From assembly GCA_003488145.1 (NCBI GenBank), contig DNMQ01000041.1, forward strand, positions 1 through 7,937: a stretch of DNA of 7,937 nt, read 5' to 3'. Source of the stretch: Pseudomonas sp. (GTDB taxonomy: Bacteria > Pseudomonadota > Gammaproteobacteria > Pseudomonadales > Pseudomonadaceae). A program made the translations under genes and the position numbers. Every line of letters begins with the position of its first letter. Position 1 is the stretch's first letter. The notes beneath the pieces are model-generated. The model had not been told where the DNA came from. It searched no databases and saw only the letters and a list, made by a program, of their open reading frames with translations. Shown here one piece after another: positions 6,124-7,937 of this stretch.

Positions 6124-6635
6124 TGACCGATCTCAAGTACCTGCGCGGTTACCCGGAGCCGCTGCTGGCGCAGGTGCGCCAGCTGATCGCCGAGCAGCGC
6201 CTGGGCGACTATCTTCAGCGCCGCTACCCCGGCCGCCATCAGGTGCAGAGCGACAAGGCACTGTACGGCTACGTACAGACGCTCAAGCAGGACTACCTGA
6301 AAAGCACGCCGCCGATCGACAAGGTGCTCTATGACAATCGCCTGGACCTGACCCATCGCGCGCTGGGTCTGCATACCGCGGTGTCACGGGTGCAGGGCGG
6401 CAAGCTCAAGGCGAAAAAGGAGATCCGCGTCGCCGCACTGTTTCGCGAGGCGGCACCGGAATTCCTGCAGATGATCGTGGTGCACGAACTGGCCCATCTG
6501 CGTGAGAGCGAGCACAACCGTGCCTTCTACAAGCTGTGCGAACACATGCTGCCCGGCTACGGGCAGATCGAGTTCGATCTGCGCCTGTTCCTGCACTGGC
6601 GCGAGCTGGAGGCGCTACCGGGCAAGAACGCCTAG
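6123..6635 (+). CDS. YgjP/SprT-like zinc metallopeptidase family protein (DUF45), last gene of the zinc operon
   Basis: Predicted cytosolic metal-dependent hydrolase of 170 residues. The motif VVHELAHLRESEHNRAFY (119-136) gives HExxH with ligands His121 and His125, catalytic Glu122 and a third ligand His131, the HExxH-x5-H pattern of the YgjP/WLM/SprT-like gluzincin-related group. FREAAPEFLQMIVVHE and the downstream FYKLCEHMLPGY fit that family. There is no signal peptide or membrane helix. The start ATG shares one base with the znuB stop (TGATG), implying translational coupling. This puts it under the same promoter as zur-znuCB. The enzyme probably needs zinc itself, but no substrate can be inferred; YgjP proteins are poorly characterised. 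The family call is firm, the link to zinc homeostasis is inference from position. Confidence 0.88.
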   Translation: MTDLKYLRGYPEPLLAQVRQLIAEQRLGDYLQRRYPGRHQVQSDKALYGYVQTLKQDYLKSTPPIDKVLYDNRLDLTHRALGLHTAVSRVQGGKLKAKKEIRVAALFREAAPEFLQMIVVHELAHLRESEHNRAFYKLCEHMLPGYGQIEFDLRLFLHWRELEALPGKNA

Positions 6636-6656
6636 CGCATCAGTGCTGCCAGGCGT
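6628..6656. terminator. Imperfect hairpin at the convergent junction, possible terminator
   Basis: ACGCCT (6628-6633) pairs with AGGCGT (6651-6656), and an inner GCA/TGC pair (6637-6639 with 6644-6646) surrounds a TCAG loop. It overlaps the metallopeptidase stop and lies in the 42-bp gap before the convergent transporter stop. No T-run follows on either strand and the stem is interrupted, so the call is weak. Confidence 0.3.
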
Positions 6657-6677
6657 CGATCCGAAATGTAGGGCTGC

Positions 6678-7937
6678 TCAGATCCAACCCAGCCAGCGCC
6701 ACCAGGTCATCGCGAACAGCAACATGCTCAGATAGCCGATCAGCGTTACCAGCACGCCGACCTTGGCGAATTGCTGCGCGCTGAAGGTCTCGGTGCCCAG
6801 GCAAACCATGTTCTGCGGCGCGTTGATCGGCAGGATGAAGCCATAGCTGACGACAAAGCCAAGCAGCATGGTCATCCCCAGCCGGCTGAAATCCCCTGGC
6901 AGGCTGAGCAACACCGAGATCAGGATCGGCAGCATCGCCGAGGTCAGCGCCGTGGCACTGGCAAAGCCCAGATGGATCACGATGAGAAAGGCGCCGAGAA
7001 TGGCGAAGATGCCCAGCGGCCCCACCACGCCAAGCCCGGTGTGAGCGACCACCTGCGCGCCCAGCCACTGTCCGGCCTGAGTCGTGAGCAATACCGTGCC
7101 GAGGCTGATCCCGACGCCGAAGACGATCACCGTGCCCCAGGGCACCCGCGCCTGAACCTCCTTCCAGTTCATCACGCCGATGCGCGGCAGCATCAGGATC
7201 ACCAGTCCCGCGTAGGTGGTGCTGGTGGTGTCGAAGCTGTGCAGCTTGCCCTCGGTGGCCCAGCACAGCAGTAGACCGATGGACACGGCGAGCAGGCGCT
7301 TCTGCGCCGACGTCATCGGTCCGAGTTCGGCGAGCGAGCGTGCCACGGCTTCCTTGCCACCGGCTATCCGCTCGGTTTCGGGCGGCAGTAGCTTGAGCAC
7401 GATAAAAAGCAGGACAAAGGACATCAGCACGGCCCAGGGTGCGCCGGCGACGAGCCAGTCGATCCAGCTGACTCGCTCACCCAGCAGTTTGTCCATGAAG
7501 CCCACCAGCAGCAGGTTCTGCGCCGCTGCGGTCTGGATGCCGATGTTCCAGATGCTGGTGCCCTGGGCGACGATGATCATCATGCCCGCGGCAAAGTTGG
7601 AACGTTTGTCGATGCCGAACGCGGTGATGATGCCGAGCATGATCGGCACCACGCAGGCGGCACGTGCCGTGGCGCTGGGCACCACCAGGCTTAGCAGGAC
7701 GATGACCACCAGCGTGCCGCCGAGGATATGCCGCGAACTGGTGCCGACCCTGGATAGGGTCATCAGCGCAATACGCCGGTCGAGCCCGGTCAGGGTCATC
7801 GCCGCCGCGATGAACAGGGCGCCCGCGACCAGCGCCAATGCCGGATTGGCGAAACCGGAAAGCCCCATGCCGATCGCCTTTGAGGTGCCGTAGACCACCT
7901 CAGGGTTTTCCAGCGTAGGCGCCGTGCCGACGAGAAA
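6678..7937 (-). CDS. SLC13/DASS-family anion transporter (N-terminus cut by window edge)
   Basis: Inner-membrane carrier of the divalent anion:sodium symporter superfamily (sulfate, di- or tricarboxylates). The window holds 419 codons and a TGA stop, and the frame is open to the window edge, so several dozen N-terminal residues are missing. The GTG at 7898 is internal, because conserved-looking sequence (GTAPTLENPE) continues upstream. Hydrophobic helices run throughout. Two related motif regions mark the inverted repeats: VVPSATARAACVVPIM (85-100 of the visible part) and GFASATALTSAMLPIL (324-339), followed by LPINAPQNMVCLG (369-381). Both carry Ser-Ala-Thr where the family norm is Ser-Asn-Thr. 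Substrate and ion coupling are unknown. It converges on the zinc operon and has no evident tie to it. Confidence 0.85.
   Translation of the reverse strand, partial: FLVGTAPTLENPEVVYGTSKAIGMGLSGFANPALALVAGALFIAAAMTLTGLDRRIALMTLSRVGTSSRHILGGTLVVIVLLSLVVPSATARAACVVPIMLGIITAFGIDKRSNFAAGMMIIVAQGTSIWNIGIQTAAAQNLLLVGFMDKLLGERVSWIDWLVAGAPWAVLMSFVLLFIVLKLLPPETERIAGGKEAVARSLAELGPMTSAQKRLLAVSIGLLLCWATEGKLHSFDTTSTTYAGLVILMLPRIGVMNWKEVQARVPWGTVIVFGVGISLGTVLLTTQAGQWLGAQVVAHTGLGVVGPLGIFAILGAFLIVIHLGFASATALTSAMLPILISVLLSLPGDFSRLGMTMLLGFVVSYGFILPINAPQNMVCLGTETFSAQQFAKVGVLVTLIGYLSMLLFAMTWWRWLGWI

Noticed and set aside
7898..7937. GTG at 7898 as the true start of the SLC13 transporter
   Set aside because: The frame remains open to the window edge with plausible protein sequence, and a start here would leave the carrier too short for the family.

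Overview
The window is ordinary, densely packed proteobacterial chromosome with high G+C, strong third-position G/C bias and no sign of foreign DNA. The protein sequences and gene order (a KauB/PuuC-type aldehyde dehydrogenase, a beta-alanine/omega-amino-acid transaminase, and znuA/zur-znuC-znuB with a His-rich ZnuA) point to a Pseudomonas or Stutzerimonas-like gammaproteobacterium. This is a judgement from remembered family sequences, not from a database search. There are eight protein genes, two of them cut by the window edges. I see no tRNA, rRNA, CRISPR array, insertion sequence or prophage gene.

Region 1 (1-2947) is an amine/amino-acid catabolism pair transcribed divergently from a 191-bp control region. 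On the minus strand is an NAD(P)-dependent aminoaldehyde dehydrogenase of the PuuC/KauB group, lacking only about its last 20 residues. On the plus strand is a class III PLP-dependent omega-amino acid:pyruvate aminotransferase. Together they fit oxidation of aminoaldehydes from polyamine breakdown to omega-amino acids, followed by transamination to semialdehydes. The exact substrates cannot be read from sequence. The A/T-rich control region holds three nested inverted repeats and a plausible sigma-70 promoter for the aminotransferase.

Region 2 (3001-6635) is the high-affinity zinc uptake locus. znuA (periplasmic zinc-binding protein) runs on the minus strand. Divergent from it are zur (zinc repressor), znuC (ATPase), znuB (permease) and a YgjP-like HExxH metallopeptidase. 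zur/znuC overlap by four bases and znuB/metallopeptidase by one, and znuC/znuB are separated by 12 bases, so the four plus-strand genes look like one operon. The short znuA-zur gap holds a Zur-box-like sequence that overlaps -10-like hexamers in both directions. The simplest model is that zinc-loaded Zur shuts off both transcripts from one operator. Zur, ZnuC and ZnuA all carry His-rich segments.

Region 3 (6678-7937) is a minus-strand SLC13/DASS-family anion transporter whose N-terminus lies outside the window. Its two internal repeats both show Ser-Ala-Thr where the family usually has Ser-Asn-Thr.

The convergent junction at 2948-3000 has a near-perfect GC-rich hairpin that probably acts as a bidirectional terminator. 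The one at 6636-6677 has a weaker hairpin. I did not find a clearly new biological system. The leads most worth checking are the zinc-operon metallopeptidase and the altered SNT motifs of the transporter.
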